Positions 43,401 through 55,175 are shown, numbered from the stretch's first letter. The stretch is DNA of 64,000 bases from Elephas maximus indicus (GCF_024166365.1 NC_064842.1:10449001-10513000), one strand, 5' to 3'. Program-made: numbers and translations. The notes: generated from the letters alone by a model not told the origin.

Positions 43401-44619
43401 GGATGGCACCAGGGATGAGCTCACCACTCCTCAAGAAGACATTCCATCAATTTGGTATAAAAGGTAGCGGGTATAGTCCCCTCCTCCAGTTTCAAGAAAA
43501 GATCATGCACACACAGATTTAGCCTCAAGCATGGAAATTAGATGGTGGGCCCCTCCGGCTTTCTGGCAACTACCATACTGTTGAGGAAGAAGCAGCAGCT
43601 GCTCCAGCTATCACTGGGAAAGATGACAGGCCTGGATTAGGCCTTGCACCGAGGCCAGGAACTCTTGAGGGAGCAGCCCCAGGCCCTGACAGGACAGAAC
43701 CCATGGACACATGGAATGCCCCAACTGAAGCAGATGGAATTGCTGATAAATGAGTTGAAATGGTAGAGGACCCTACAGTGGGAGCCGGCTGGATTTACTG
43801 AGAGCTGCTCCATGGAGGGGCAATTTCAGGGCGGCCAGGCTGCCTTCAGATGTTAACCAGGGGCATTCATATGTTCTGTCGTTCATCCTTCAAAGAAAGG
43901 TGTCAAGTGTCTTGATGAAATACCTCCCTATGCTTACCCAGACATGGGGAACCAGCCACCCTGTTGAAAAATGAGACAGGGCGAATTGATAGAGTGAGGG
44001 TCAGGCTTGGCTAGACCCATAGTCACAGGGTGGGAGTAGTAATTGTTATAATTGGTCTATGGGGCAGAGCCAAGCCAAGGCCATGGTGCATGTTTGAAGA
44101 CAACATCTGGAATTGGGGGGGTGGGGTGATATCGAGGATGGGGGTACGAGGGTGAAGAAATCAAGAGGACTGAACTCTGTTGTGACAGCCAGCCCTTGCC
44201 GCACCCACTTATTGCAATAGTCCAGCCACCACACATGAAGGTCTAGATGTAGGAAGCACCGGAATTGCATAATATCATTGGCGCCTGCAAAAGATAAGTG
44301 ATCTAACAGTTTCGGAGGCCCCCTGGCTCTAACTGGCCACCTAGGTCATGCTTAAAAGAAGGGAGTGGTATGCCCCCTGGAAAAGGTGCGTGATAAGTGA
44401 GTTCACATTACTTACACTATTAGGTAACTGAGTTGAGTTTATGTAGGAGAGAAAATATTGCTACCCTTATACAGAAACAGGGTTAGCTTTGAAATCTGCT
44501 GTTGGGAGGTGCCACTGTCCCCAGACGACTCACCTGCTATGTGGTTGCCTGGGACGGACCCCTTTCATGCGTCTGCAGAACAGACTCATCTCTCAGGGAG
44601 GCGGGACATGTACTCTTTT
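43401..44619. other. Intergenic, possibly an old ERV internal relic
   Basis: The text at about 43930-44400 vaguely resembles ERVL/MaLR internal sequence but I cannot support an assignment. A TATAAAAGG motif lies at 43455. No gene. Confidence 0.3.
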
Positions 44620-44808
44620 TATTTAACCAGTTGCCATGGTGACCACATGTGTCTCAGAGTAGACGGTGCCCCATAGGGTTATCAATGGCTATTTTTTGGG
44701 GGGAGTAGATTGCCAGGCCTGTCTTTCAAGGTGCCTCTGGGTAGACTGGAACCTCAAACCTTTTGGTTAGCTGCCGAGCGCATGGACTGCACCACTCAGA
44801 GACTCCCG
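44620..44808 (-). mobile_element. AfroSINE, long type, antisense
   Basis: It reads CCAGTTGCCATGGTGACCAC, TGTGTCTCAGAGTAGACGG, AGATTGCCAGGCCTGTCTTT and CAAACCTTTTGGTTAGCTGC. Confidence 0.87.
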
Positions 44809-44998
44809 TCTATATTTAGGGAGATAGAATTTTTTTCTTCGTGATGTTGATAGGAGGGAGAAGGGGTTGGGGACAGGAGGGGAAGGAGGAAAACCCCTGC
44901 TTTTGGCATATTTCTAGGGCACTGCTACAGGGGGACCTTGCTGGGTTTATGCTGCTGGCACTGGGTGGTGGTTATAAAGGTAGCTGCTGTGAGGGGAA

Positions 44999-45173
44999 GG
45001 AGCCCTGGTAGTGCTAACTGAAAGGTAGGTAGGTAGTTCCAACCCTCTGCAGGAGAAAGATGTGGCAGTCTGCCTTCATAAAGATTGTATGTAGCCTTGG
45101 AAACCCTATGGGGCAGTTCCACTCTGTCCTAAGTGGTTGCTATGGGTCAGAATGGATTGGACGGCACTGGTCC
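44999..45173 (+). mobile_element. AfroSINE, long type, partial head deletion
   Basis: It reads GGAGCCCTGGTAGTGCTAAC, GGCAGTCTGCCTTCATAAAG, CCTATGGGGCAGTTCCACTC and GGTCAGAATGGATTGGACGG. Much of box A is missing. Confidence 0.87.
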
Positions 45174-45774
45174 AGGCTATGAGGGAGGAGGAAGTTACTT
45201 TGGCAACAGGGGCTAAAATGCCTGGGGTCATGTACAAATAATTGGCTGATGTTGCCAGCCCCTCCAGGGTCGTATACTCATCCCTCCCTGCTTTAAACTC
45301 TCCTCTCTTTCCAGAGCTGCCCATATGTGACTTCTCTCCCCTCCAGTTCTATCCTAGATACTCCGTCTAACCTGATGTTGCTTGGAACATGTGGAAGTGC
45401 CCATTGTGGTTCTCTAGGGCTCTGGGTCCTGATAGGGTCGGTCCTTGTTACCTAGGCCCTTCGTGGTTTTGCCCTCTTTTCACCCAAGTCAGAGAATCAG
45501 ACTGAACTCTCCTCTTGTTTCAAAAAATTGAGTCAATGTGGCACTTGTGCACGGCCTTGGCCAGCCTTCGGGAGCTGTTCCGCACATGGCAGTGTGCTCA
45601 CGGTGAGGTGTCTGGTGTGGGGCAGGGTGGCATAGATCCCCAAAAGTCCAGATGTGAAGTACTTATAGGGCAGGTGGGGATATACTGGCCAGAGTCAGGT
45701 CAATGAAGGTGATACAGACTAATCAACAGCCCTGGCCAGACCAGACGGACAAGAGGCAAGGAAGCAACACTCAG
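45174..45774. other. Intergenic, no gene supported
   Basis: No recognised repeat; some diverged L2-like wording near 45380-45520. Confidence 0.35.
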
Positions 45775-46185
45775 CATTATGGATTGAATTGTGTCTCCCA
45801 AAAAGACGTGTTAGAATCTGAACCCCCAGTAACTGTGAATGTGACCTGGTTTGGAAATAGGGTCTTTGAAAATGTTATCAGTTGACATCAAAGTAGGGTG
45901 GGTCTTAATCCCATCTGAGTGCTGTCTTTGTAAAAGAGAAGAGACACAGAGTAACAGACTAAGGGAGGGTGGCCATGTGACTACAGAGCTGCAAGCCAAG
46001 GAAACCTGGGAAGAGACAAGGAGGCTTCTTTCCCTATAGCCTTTAGTTAAAGAGAGCATGATCTCACCGACACCTTGAATTCAGACTGCTAGCCTTCAAA
46101 ACAATGAGACAATGCATTTCTTAAATTGTTCAGTCCCCTACCTTGTTGCATGTTGTCACCACAGTGCTGGAACTCTAATAAAGTC
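45775..46185 (+). mobile_element. MLT1-like LTR
   Basis: It reads ATTATGGATTGAATTGTGTC, CCCCCAGTAACTGTGAATGT, GACCTGGTTTGGAAATAGGG and AGAGCTGCAAGCCAAGGAAA, in the full MaLR order. Confidence 0.88.
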
Positions 46186-46237
46186 AACAACCTCCAGGGC
46201 AGCTGAAACGGGCACTGTCAGGGTGGCCTAACCTCTT

Positions 46238-46618
46238 GTCATGGATCGAACTGGTTCCCCCAAAATACGTGTTGAATTCCTGACCCTTGTACTTGTGGAT
46301 GTGATCCTGTCTGGAAATAGAGCTTTCTTTTGTTATGTTATTTAATGAGAGCCTACAATGTGAGCGGATCCTAAACCTAGTCCCTTCTGAGTTATAAAAA
46401 GATGGAAATAAGCACAGAGACACATACACACACAGGGGAAGACAAAGGCCATGTGAAGACCATTTACAAGGCAAGGAATGCCCAGGAACCAAGAATATCC
46501 AAGGAAGGGATCTGCATGGCTAGAGCCTGATTTGGATGTTTAGCCTCCAGGATTATGCGAAAATAATTTCTGCCCATGAAATTGGGGTATTTCTGTTACA
46601 GCAGCCTTAGGTAATGAA
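46238..46618 (+). mobile_element. MLT1-like LTR
   Basis: It reads TCATGGATCGAACTGGTTCC, GATGTGATCCTGTCTGGAAA, AGACAAAGGCCATGTGAAGA and TTACAGCAGCCTTAGGTAAT. It is the second MaLR LTR within 500 bases on the same strand, with no internal retroviral sequence between them. Confidence 0.87.
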
Positions 46619-46701
46619 GATGCTGCTTCTGAGTTCCTTCATTTCCAGGCGACTCAGAACCACTTGGATCGGGAGTTTTTGGACATTCTGTTAATTTCAG
46701 C

Positions 46702-47345
46702 TTGTTGTTGTTGTTGTTGTTAGGTGCCGTTGAGTCAGCTCTGACTCATAGCGACCCTGTGCACAACAGAACAAAACACTGCCCGGTCCTGCGCCATGCT
46801 TACAATCTTTGTTATGCTTGAGCCCATTATTGCAGCCACTGTGTCAATCCACCTCGTTGAAGGTCTTCCTCTTTCCCACTGACCCTGTACTTTGCCAAGC
46901 ATTATGTCCTTCTCCAGTGACTGATCCCTCCTGACAACATCTCCAAAGTGTGTACGAGGCAGTCTCGCCATCTTTGCCTCTAAGGAGCATTCTGGCCACA
47001 CTTCTTCCAAGACAGATTTGTTCGTTCTTTTGGCAGCCCATTGTATATTCAACATTCCTCGCCAACACCACAACTCAAAGGCATCAATTCTTCTTCGGTC
47101 TTCCTTATTCATTGTCCAGCTTTCCCATGCATATGATGCGATTGAAAATACCATGGCTTGGGTCAGGCACACCTTAGTGTCCAAGGTGACGTCTTTGCTC
47201 TTCAACACTTTAAAGAGGTCCTTTGCAGCAAATTTACCCAATGCAATGCATCATTTGATTTCTTGACTATTGCTTCCATGCCTGTTGATTGTGGATCCAA
47301 GTAAGATGAAGTCCTTGACAATTTCAATCTCTTCTCCATTTATCA
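46702..47345 (-). mobile_element. RTE-type LINE 3' end with intact C-terminal frame
   Basis: A 168-codon open frame (46735-47241) covers the C-terminal part of ORF2, with S-W-T-M-N-K-E-D-R-R-R-I-D and T-R-W-I-D-T-V-A-A. On this strand it ends GTTGTTGTTGTTGTTGTTAG (complement of an AAC-repeat tail), preceded by the shared SINE/LINE tail GGTGCCGTTGAGTCAGCTC. It is 5'-truncated. Confidence 0.92.
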
Positions 47346-47584
47346 ACTTAGCACATATTTATTATGGACCATTTAGGCACCAGGCACTATTCCAGGTTCT
47401 GAGGAAGCTGTTACGAAGAAGAGAAGCATTGCTCCTGCTATCATGGAACTTAGAGTCAAACATTCAAACAAGAGAATAAGACGTTATGATATGATGTAAT
47501 ACTACATGCTAAGATAAAAGGGAATTATTGAGTGCTTTTTGGGGGTCAGAGGAAGCTTTTTGGAAGTACGGTGTCTCAAATGAA
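47346..47584 (+). repeat. Second copy of the old unassigned interspersed repeat, part 1
   Basis: It reads 'acatatttattatggaccat', 'ggcaccaggcactattccag', 'ctatcatggaacttagagtc'. Wording resembles the element at 361-960. Confidence 0.5.
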
Positions 47585-47813
47585 GGAGCCCTGGTGGTAC
47601 CACAGTTAAGCACTTGGCTTTAAACAGTTAAAGGTTGGCAGTTTAAACCAGTCACGCCATGGAAGAAAAGACCTGGCGATCTCCTCATGTAAAGATCGCA
47701 GCCTAGGAAACCCTATAGGGCAGTTCTACTCTGTCACATGGGGTTGCTGAGTCAAAGTTAACTGAATGGCACCCAACAACAACAACAACAACAACAGCAA
47801 CTACAACAATAAC
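47585..47813 (+). mobile_element. AfroSINE, long type, with (AAC)n tail
   Basis: It reads GGAGCCCTGGTGGTACCACA, GAAAAGACCTGGCGATCTCC, CCCTATAGGGCAGTTCTACT and CTGAATGGCACC, and ends in CAACAACAACAACAAC. The tail is the RTE-type AAC repeat. Confidence 0.92.
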
Positions 47814-48794
47814 GTCTCAGCCGAGACCTATGAAGTGTATTTCGTGCAGAAAGGGCAGCATCTTCAAAGACCTGGAAGGAAGAGGGGACACGGCACATCC
47901 CACGATGTGTATGGCTAGAACCTCAGAGTGGAGAGCTGGGTTGGGAACCTGGCCTGCACAATGGAACCTCTGATCCCTTCCACGTGGGGAAGATCAACTT
48001 TATAGTGATGTATGGAGCTTCTCCCAGGTGGCTGGGGACACCAAGATGGGGCAAGACAGAACCCCTATGTCTAAGAGGAAGCACATTTCAGCCTTTGTTG
48101 AGGCTGGACGAGGAGGGATGGCTCGTGGTCAGAATGGTCTTTCACGGCTGCTTCCAACACCCTCTTCCCATTAAAGCAAGTCCTGAGGAAAGGGACATAG
48201 ACAAGTCTGAGAGGCTGTGCTTTGTATACTAAGATGGCTGTCAGAGGGTGTGTGCTCTGTAGTGGGCGTGGCTTACACACAGCCATCCTCGTTCTCCCTT
48301 CTTCTGTGGTCAAAGGGCCTGCACCTAGGCTTGAAAGGCTGGGCTGGGCTGAAGGCACTGGTTCCTATTACCCAGTACCCTGGGGCCTCCAAAACCTTCC
48401 TTTTTTGCTTCCAAGGTTTTTTCCTTCAACTTTACACAAAAAATTGTTGTTCTGCCTTTTCAATCTCCCTACAACCTTGTTTCTTTTTTCCTTGCATTTC
48501 AAAATAACGTATACCTCTCCCAGGAAGTTTGCCCTGATGAATCTCACCCATCCCCTTAAATCTCCCATGGTCTCCATCTTACCTACAAGGAATGTGTGTT
48601 GTGTTTGAGGCTTTTCAGTCATTTATGAACTTTCGTTTCACAGTTCCCTCAGTTAAGGTTGTATTTTCACCTTTGGAGCTCCTTATGCAGTTTGAGACCC
48701 GTACACCAGGTGGTGGTAGTTTCTTCAAGCACTGATTGTGTATCCTAAATAGATGGCGGAGGAGAAAAATGGAAGAGAAGAAGTAATTTTTAAT
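47814..48794. other. Intergenic, no gene supported
   Basis: The first about 130 bases continue the old repeat. The rest is unique-looking with L2-like wording near 48480-48640. Confidence 0.35.
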
Positions 48795-48930
48795 TGAGTG
48801 CTTACTATGTGTGAGGCCTGTGTACCATAGCCAATTTAAGCATCGGAAAAAATCTGTGCAGTAGATAATATTTTCATTTTCCAGTTAAGGATACTGAGGG
48901 GGAGAGGTAAAGCAACTCCCCCAAACCCAC
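48795..48930 (-). mobile_element. MIR, antisense
   Basis: It reads 'attgagtgcttactatgtgt', 'gatactgagggggagaggta' and 'aagcaactcccccaaaccc', the antisense MIR order. Confidence 0.7.
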
Positions 48931-49116
48931 ACCATCCTTCTTGGTGAAGCTGGAGTTGGTGTCTACATGCGTGCTCTCTAACTCTATGTTTAAGGTGAAG
49001 ACATGTATATATTTTCTGTGTAATTGTTAAAGCAGTAATTAATTCACTCTCCATTTCAGAGCAATTGTTCTAAAAAAAATAAACAACTCAGGGTACATTT
49101 TAGTATCTTTTAAAAA

Positions 49117-49670
49117 ATTTTTTTTATTGTGCTTTAAGCCAAAGTTTAGGTCAGTCTTTCATACGAAAATTTACATACACCTTGCTATACACTCCTAATT
49201 GCTCTCCCTCAATGAGATAGCACAGTCCTTCCCTCCACTCTCTCTCTACGTGTCCATTCGGGCAGCTTCTGGCCCCCTCTGCCCTCTCATCTCCCCTCCA
49301 GACAGGAGATGCCAACATAGCCTCATGTGTCTACTTGATCCAAGAAGCTCTTTATTCACCAGTATCATTTTCCATCCCATATTCCAGTCCAATCCCTGTC
49401 TGAAGAGTTGGCTTTGGGAATGGCTCCTGTCTTGGGCTAATAGAAGGTCTGGGGACTATGGCCTCCGGGGTTCCTCTAGTCCCAGTCTGACCATTACGTC
49501 TGGTCTTTTTACGAGAATTTGGGGTCTGTATTCCACTGCTCTCCTGCTCCCTCAGGGATTCTCTGTTGTTTTCCCTGTCAGGGCAGTCATTGGTTGTGGC
49601 TGGGTACCATCTAGTTCTTCTGGCCTTAGGCTGATGTAGTCTCTGATTTATGTAGTCCTTTCTGTTTCTT
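49117..49670 (-). mobile_element. L1 3' untranslated segment, antisense
   Basis: It contains ATACGAAAATTTACATACAC, AGTTGGCTTTGGGAATGGC and ACTATGGCCTCCGGGGTTC, and resembles a dispersed elephant L1 3' UTR that I recognise by pattern. On the minus strand it ends AAGCACAATAAAAAAAAT, a poly(A) signal and tail. It is interrupted on the right by an AfroSINE. Confidence 0.7.
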
Positions 49671-49840
49671 GGAAACCCTGGTGGTGTAGTGGTTAAGAGC
49701 TATGGTGGCTAACCAAAGGGTTGGCAGTTCAAATCCGCCAGGCGCTCCTTGGGAACTCTACGGGACAGTTCTACTCTGTCCTATAGGGTTGCTAGGAGTT
49801 GGAATCGACTCGACGGCACTGGATTTGGGGGTTTGTTTGG
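49671..49840 (+). mobile_element. AfroSINE, short type, inserted in L1 with visible target duplication
   Basis: It reads GGAAACCCTGGTGGTGTAG, GTTCAAATCCGCCAGGCGC, GTCCTATAGGGTTGCTAGG and ATCGACTCGACGGCACTGG. TTCTGTTTCTT occurs at 49660-49670 and again at 49841-49851, an 11-base target-site duplication. The L1 text resumes after it. Confidence 0.95.
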
Positions 49841-49908
49841 TTCTGTTTCTTAGGCTCACACACTTTAGTGTCTTCCTCATTAATTCTTATATTGTAGTAA
49901 TTCAGAGA

Positions 49909-50238
49909 GAGGACATTAGTGGTTCAATAGTGGGACTTGGGCCTTCCATGAGAGAGACAGGGTTTGATTCCCAGCCAATGCACCTCAAGCGCAGGCACCA
50001 CCCGTCTGTCAGTGGAGGCTTGTGCGTTGCTCTGATGCTGAACAGGTTTCAGCAGAGCTTCCAGACTAAGACAACCCAGGAAGAAAGGCCTGGAGGTCTA
50101 CTTCCAAAAACTGACCAGTGAAAACCGATTACAACAGTCCTATAGGCAACTGATCATGGGGATGGAGCAAGACCAGGCAGCATCTAGTTCTGTTGTACAT
50201 GGGGTTACTAGGAGTCAGGGGCAAACTTGAAGGCAGCT

Positions 50239-50276
<38 letters not shown>

Positions 50277-50282
50277 CCACCA
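49909..50282 (+). mobile_element. SINE with tRNA-Gly-like head and RTE-type (AAC)n tail
   Basis: The head has TTAGTGGTTCAATAGTGGGA (box A) and GGGTTTGATTCCCAGCCAAT (box B), close to tRNA-Gly including the CCAATGCA acceptor end. The body reads CACCCGTCTGTCAGTGGAGG, AGCAGAGCTTCCAGACTAAG and GGAAGAAAGGCCTGGAGGTC. It ends CAGCTAACAACAAC with a long AAC repeat. It is distinct from AfroSINE in head and length. Confidence 0.88.
50235..50282. repeat. (AAC)n repeat
   Basis: About 13 AAC units form the tail of the preceding SINE. Confidence 0.95.
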
Positions 50283-51540
50283 CCCAGAGTATTGGTAGGT
50301 GGGCAAAAAACTACCTTGGACAGTTTTTCTTAGCTGCTGCCCACCTCCCTAATCTTTTTTTACTCAATTGTTGGCAGTTTAGGTGTTGAACTGATTCGAC
50401 AGAATCTCTGGGAAGACCTTTATGTGCTACCAAGACTTGGAGAGGATTGAGAGATTCATAAGGCAAGTCAGGGCTTATAGTTCTGTGATTCAAGGCATCA
50501 AAGATGGACTTTCAAGGTTAAAGGCTTGGAATCTGGGAAATGAAGGCAGGTAGGGATTCCAGGTCTTAGGGGCAAACCAAGGGTCTCAGGAGGAGCATTC
50601 AAGGCAGAGGAAAGAAGTCACTTAGTCTCCAACGTCAAGAAGGGGCCTCTGGGAGGGAGCACAGGGAGTCCTTTGCTCTCAGAGCCGAGAGGGGTGCCTC
50701 TCAAGATCCTGTAATCTCCACGTGGGCCTCCTTGGGTTCACAGCCATTGTGAGAAGCCATTGCAGCTGCCTGTAGATGGGGCCCATTCCAGCTTTAGGTG
50801 TGCTCCGCCTTCAATGGCTCAGCGCAGGAGGCTGAGAACAGGAGGGAGGCTGAGTGCCATTCTCCCTGTCAAATTAACTCCTCCTTTTCTTCTCTCACTG
50901 TGGGTGCTAGACAAACAACAGCAGAAGAAAAATAGCTTTTCAGGCATCTGGTATCTGAAAGTGGATATTCCTCACAACCAAGTTCTCTGTAATTTCTTAC
51001 ATTTCTTTCCTAATTTGCCACATCGCGTTCACTTTGGGGGAGGAATTCCCTCTCCCAATGGCTTGCGACTTGGGAGACTTGGGTTCTAGACCCAGCTCTG
51101 TGGGTAACTGGCAATATTTCTTGGAGCGTGCTTCCTTTCCGCTCTGGGCTTCAATTCTCCAAGTGTGAAGTAAAGAAATTGAAATAAAGGCCATTTCAGC
51201 CCTCTCCTGTAATCAGGCTGGTTATTTGCTGGTATATGGCCACCAGAGATTCCTTCAGTCTGTTCAGTACGGAGACGTAGTGTCGTCACCAGGCACTTCT
51301 TTGCCTGGCATTGGTTTGAGCGATGTTTCAGTGGTGAAGACGAACAAGCTTCTTCTAATGGGCTTCGGTTCACAGTTGGAGATGGTGTTCCGGATATCCT
51401 GTCCATCCTGTTTCCACGTCCACCCCCCGCCCCACCCCAGCTCTTGCACCTCGTTTTCATGAATAGATAGCGTCACTTCTCTTTTGAGCACGCTGCTCAT
51501 GTTTTTGTCCCTTACAAGGCTAAAAGCAAACAAACAAACA
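50283..51540. other. Intergenic, no gene supported
   Basis: Short frames only. A C-rich stretch is at 51421-51440. No recognised repeat. Confidence 0.4.
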
Positions 51541-51757
51541 AAAAACAGGAGAGTAACCGTTGCCATCTAGTCGATCCAGACTCATGACAACTCCATGTGT
51601 GCCAAAGCAGAACTGTGCTCCACAGGATTTTCAATGGCTGGTTTTTCAAAAGCAAGTTGCCAGGACTTTCTTCTAAGGCACCTCTGGGTGGCCTCAAACC
51701 TCCAACCTTTCGGTTAGCAGCCAACCGTGTTAACTGTTTGCACCGCCCAGAGACCTT
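51541..51757 (-). mobile_element. AfroSINE, long type, antisense
   Basis: It reads CGTTGCCATCTAGTCGATCC, CTGTGCTCCACAGGATTTTC, AAGCAAGTTGCCAGGACTTT and CAACCTTTCGGTTAGCAGCC. Confidence 0.92.
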
Positions 51758-51944
51758 CCCAGACTAGGAGCACTTATATTTAATTAATTAATGAGCAGTT
51801 TCTATTTTCTGTCTCACATTGGGAGTGTCTACATTCCAATTTCTTTCCTGACATTTGTTGTGAGTTCCCACTCTCTGACCCTTTCATTGGGATTCCTGAG
51901 AGTACCAAAGGGGAGCAAGCACTTCATGGAAGTGTCATGTTGAC

Positions 51945-52200
51945 AATGAACCAGACCCTGTGCCAGGCTCTGAGGGAGGGAGATGAGTTAGATGTGGTCT
52001 CATCTTTGCTCTCAAGGACTCCGAGTCCAGTGGAGGGGACAGGAGGAGACAGCTGATGACAACATGATTAGTGAGTGCTCTGAGAGGGGGTGAATATGCC
52101 TGGCGTACGGATGAGGGGCAGTGACATCTGCTTAGGCTGCAGGTGGGCAGGCAGGACAATGTGGCTCAGGGAGGTGGCTTGGAAGGGTGAGAGTGCTGAC
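51945..52200 (+). repeat. Possible third copy of the old unassigned repeat
   Basis: It reads 'ccagaccctgtgccaggctc', 'tctcaaggactccgagtcc' and 'agtgacatctgcttaggctg'. It is diverged. Confidence 0.4.
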
Positions 52201-55175
52201 AGTGTGGGTAAAGTAGGGAAGGGTGTCTAGGGCCTCTGGGAAGCCTGAGTTAGGTCTGGCCTTGGGGTGCAGGGTGTCCGTTATGAGAGCAGAAGGGACA
52301 AAAATCGTTCTGTGTTATGGACTTGTTTGATTTTCTGTCGAAAGAAGTTCCTAAGGTCGTGCTATAACAAGACTTCGGTCAGAGAAGTAATCTTGACTGA
52401 GAGTGGCATAGTTGTACTTTCAGATCCCTGGTCCTGTCCCTGGCGTAACGTTAGGAGAAGGGTTTCCTGGTGATGAAAGTTCGGAGGCTAATCTGGCATT
52501 CCTGGCTGAGCTGCACCTCCTGCGTAACCAGCTCTTCCATAAGGCAGAGCTCTGTCTTCTGTTCTCAACATTGACCTGTCCTGGACTCTCTACGGATGCA
52601 GCTCAGACACCTGCTCTAAGACGGGGGAGGAGCGGGAGAGATTTCCACTATTTTGTAGCTAAGGAGCAGAGACAGAGAATGCAGGAGGGTGCCCCAGGGT
52701 CACCTGCAGTGCTAGGGGCTGGGGTACATGCAGTGCCTGGAACAGGTCTCAGGCCTCTGGCTCACAGGGTCACAGAGCTTGGGGACCATTGGTCAATGGG
52801 ACTTGCTCAGATGTACATGTTTCAGGCACAGGGCTGCATGTTGGAGCCAAAGTGTGCAGAGAAGCCAGAGGCCCGCCAGCCCTGCCGTTGTCATGTCCTC
52901 TCCTGGAGGCTCTGAGCCTCGGTTTGGTTATCTTTCCCTTCCAGGGTCCTTATAGGGCCTTACAAGAGAATGTCTGTGTAAAGGGTTGTAGATAGCAAGT
53001 TTTGCAATTTTTATTAACATAATTTGCTTTAAAGAGTTTATTAGTAGTGTACCGAGAATATTAATTGGCATGGCCGGTTTGGGCATGGAGGTGGGGCAAG
53101 GGTCAGGGTGTCAGCAGGCAGGGCTGGGTTGAGGGTCAGTTTAGACACAAAGCTGGGACTTTGAAAGGGGCCTGGAAGTTCTTCATTACATTTCTCTGGC
53201 ACAGATCCTGAGCCAGACCAGGAGTCGATAAAGGGAAGGCTGTCCTCTCTCGCTGTGGCCTGTGTTTGAGGACTAGGCTTTCCAATGCTGGCATCCCTCA
53301 GGCTTACACATGAAAAGGCAGACCTCTAGAGAAAGCCCCATAAAGAGAATCTGGGGCTGTTTGCTGGGTGATGGGTAGGAAGAATCACGAATTCACAGCT
53401 TCCTCCTTGGTGCTTTCTCTCCTGGGGGTGGGCTGCTGCATAGAAAGCTCCCGAGAGCTCACCTGAGGCAGGTGCTCTCACCTTCTCAAAGGCTGGTGAG
53501 GATGATGGCTTCCCTCAGGCAAAGAGCTGCAGCTTGGTCTTTAAAAACCACCTGGACAGGAGGAAACACAGAGTCCGTTGGAATGGGTCAGGGGAGAACT
53601 CAAAGGGGGATCTCGGTGATTAAGTTCAACCGTTTCCTTTTTGCGGGTGCGAGAGAAATATTTCTAAATTTGCCCTGACCTTTTAAACTTTAGCCTGTTC
53701 GCTAAGCTGGTTGCAGCTGAAGTTCCTCTTCTAACCACAAAAGTCCTTTGCCTTCTCCCTGGAAATATGGAGTCTTGCCATTACCCACATCTGCCAGAAA
53801 CTCCCCTCTGTAAACCTGGCTTGAACCTTGGTCCACGTTCAACCAGCCCGCTTCCACTTATTGAGGCAGCCTGGTAAACAGAAGGCTCTGGGTGCAGTTA
53901 ATAACCTTGTCATTTTTACCTTCTGGTACTTTATATCTACCTTATCCATCCAGCTAAATTAAATTAACATCAGTCTCTTCCCTACCAGGGTGAAGATTAA
54001 TGGGCCTTCAGCTGTCCCCTTAAGACACATGTAATCGTCATGTCCTGAAAAGAAATGCAGGGACTAATAAATTATAGGCTGTCAGCACAGAAGACAGTGG
54101 GCAACTCCAGAGTGCTTCTCAGTTCACAGGGGTTTGAGCTGGGTATGTGCAGGGTGGAGGATGGAGGTCTTGTCGCAGCACCTGTCAATGCTGATGCTTC
54201 TGGGAGGTGCAGGAGGGGTTGGGATATTAGAATCCTGGGGGGTACATGGCACATGAGCAACTTCTGCTGCAGAGGCTTTGGGAGTGTCAGAGCAGAGGGG
54301 TTTTTTTCCAGCACGGATGGTTCTAGGGGGCAACCGTTCATTGCAACCAACGGCCCCAACGCCTGGCAAAGCGCAGATTGAGCTGCCTCCGAGGGCTTGC
54401 CTTCTGATTCCCTGCTGCTCACTGAACACGGCTTTCTAGGCCACTCGATTGATTCTATCCTGAGCCCCACCTAACACCTATGGAGCTTCCAGCTTTCCAA
54501 AAAATCACCACGCTGTAAACTCCTATTGAGCTTGCAAAATGTGTGCTGGTCCCCAAGTCAGCGTCCCCCGTGATACCCAGGTATTCCAACCTCTCCAGCT
54601 GGCCAGTTGCTGAGAAAGCTTACAAAGTCATCAGTGGAAATAAACCCAATTCTGTTTTAACAGAGTGGATTTCCTTTGCAGTTGTTCAATCCTCTCTTGA
54701 TGGAGTGATTTCTAAAAAGACATAAAAAATTGTAAAATAGAAACCCTATTGATACCAAATCCTTTCTGACGTTCTTATGTACAGTTGGTAAAGCCATTTT
54801 CCTGATCCACTCTGGGCAGCTGAATGCTTTCCCTCGTTTCCTCTCTTGATTGTTAAATCCCAGGGAAATGGTGATGTTGCTAATGAGACTGGCTCTGTTC
54901 TGGGAACCATTTCCTCTGCTGCTTGGATCCTTCTAAAGGGGAAAGGTTCCTGCAGGGAAGCAGGCCTCACAAGCCTGAAGAATCAATAGCTGTTATCTTG
55001 TGGCTGACTCATCGACAAATAAGTTACATTACAATGTTAAGAGATTTTAATTAGAACACATAGAATTCTGTATTCTGAGGGGTTGTGTGAACTTGAGTAA
55101 GTCGACTTATCTCATATTTTGACCTTCAATTTCTTCATACGTAAAACGAAGATACAAATGAACTGCCGTATTCCA
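52201..55175. other. Longest repeat-poor intergenic stretch of the right half
   Basis: About 3 kb without a recognised SINE or LINE. A 167-codon frame (52412-52915) begins at a non-ATG codon and has no domain. AT-rich blocks at 53000-53075 and 53930-54010 contain TTAATTGG and AAATTAAATTAAC motifs. No gene supported. Confidence 0.45.

Noticed and set aside
43860..44420. Retroviral internal region
   Set aside because: The resemblance to ERVL/MaLR internal sequence was only impressionistic, with no readable gag or pol motif.
49909..49985. Possible tRNA-Gly gene
   Set aside because: The head is diverged in the stems and continues directly into a SINE body with an AAC tail, so it is a SINE and not a functional tRNA gene.
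50235..50282. Regular short repeat as a CRISPR-like array
   Set aside because: It is a simple AAC repeat at a SINE tail; no spacer structure exists and the genome is vertebrate.
52412..52915. 167-codon frame as a possible gene
   Set aside because: It does not open at an ATG, has no recognised domain or splice context, and its composition is ordinary intergenic.
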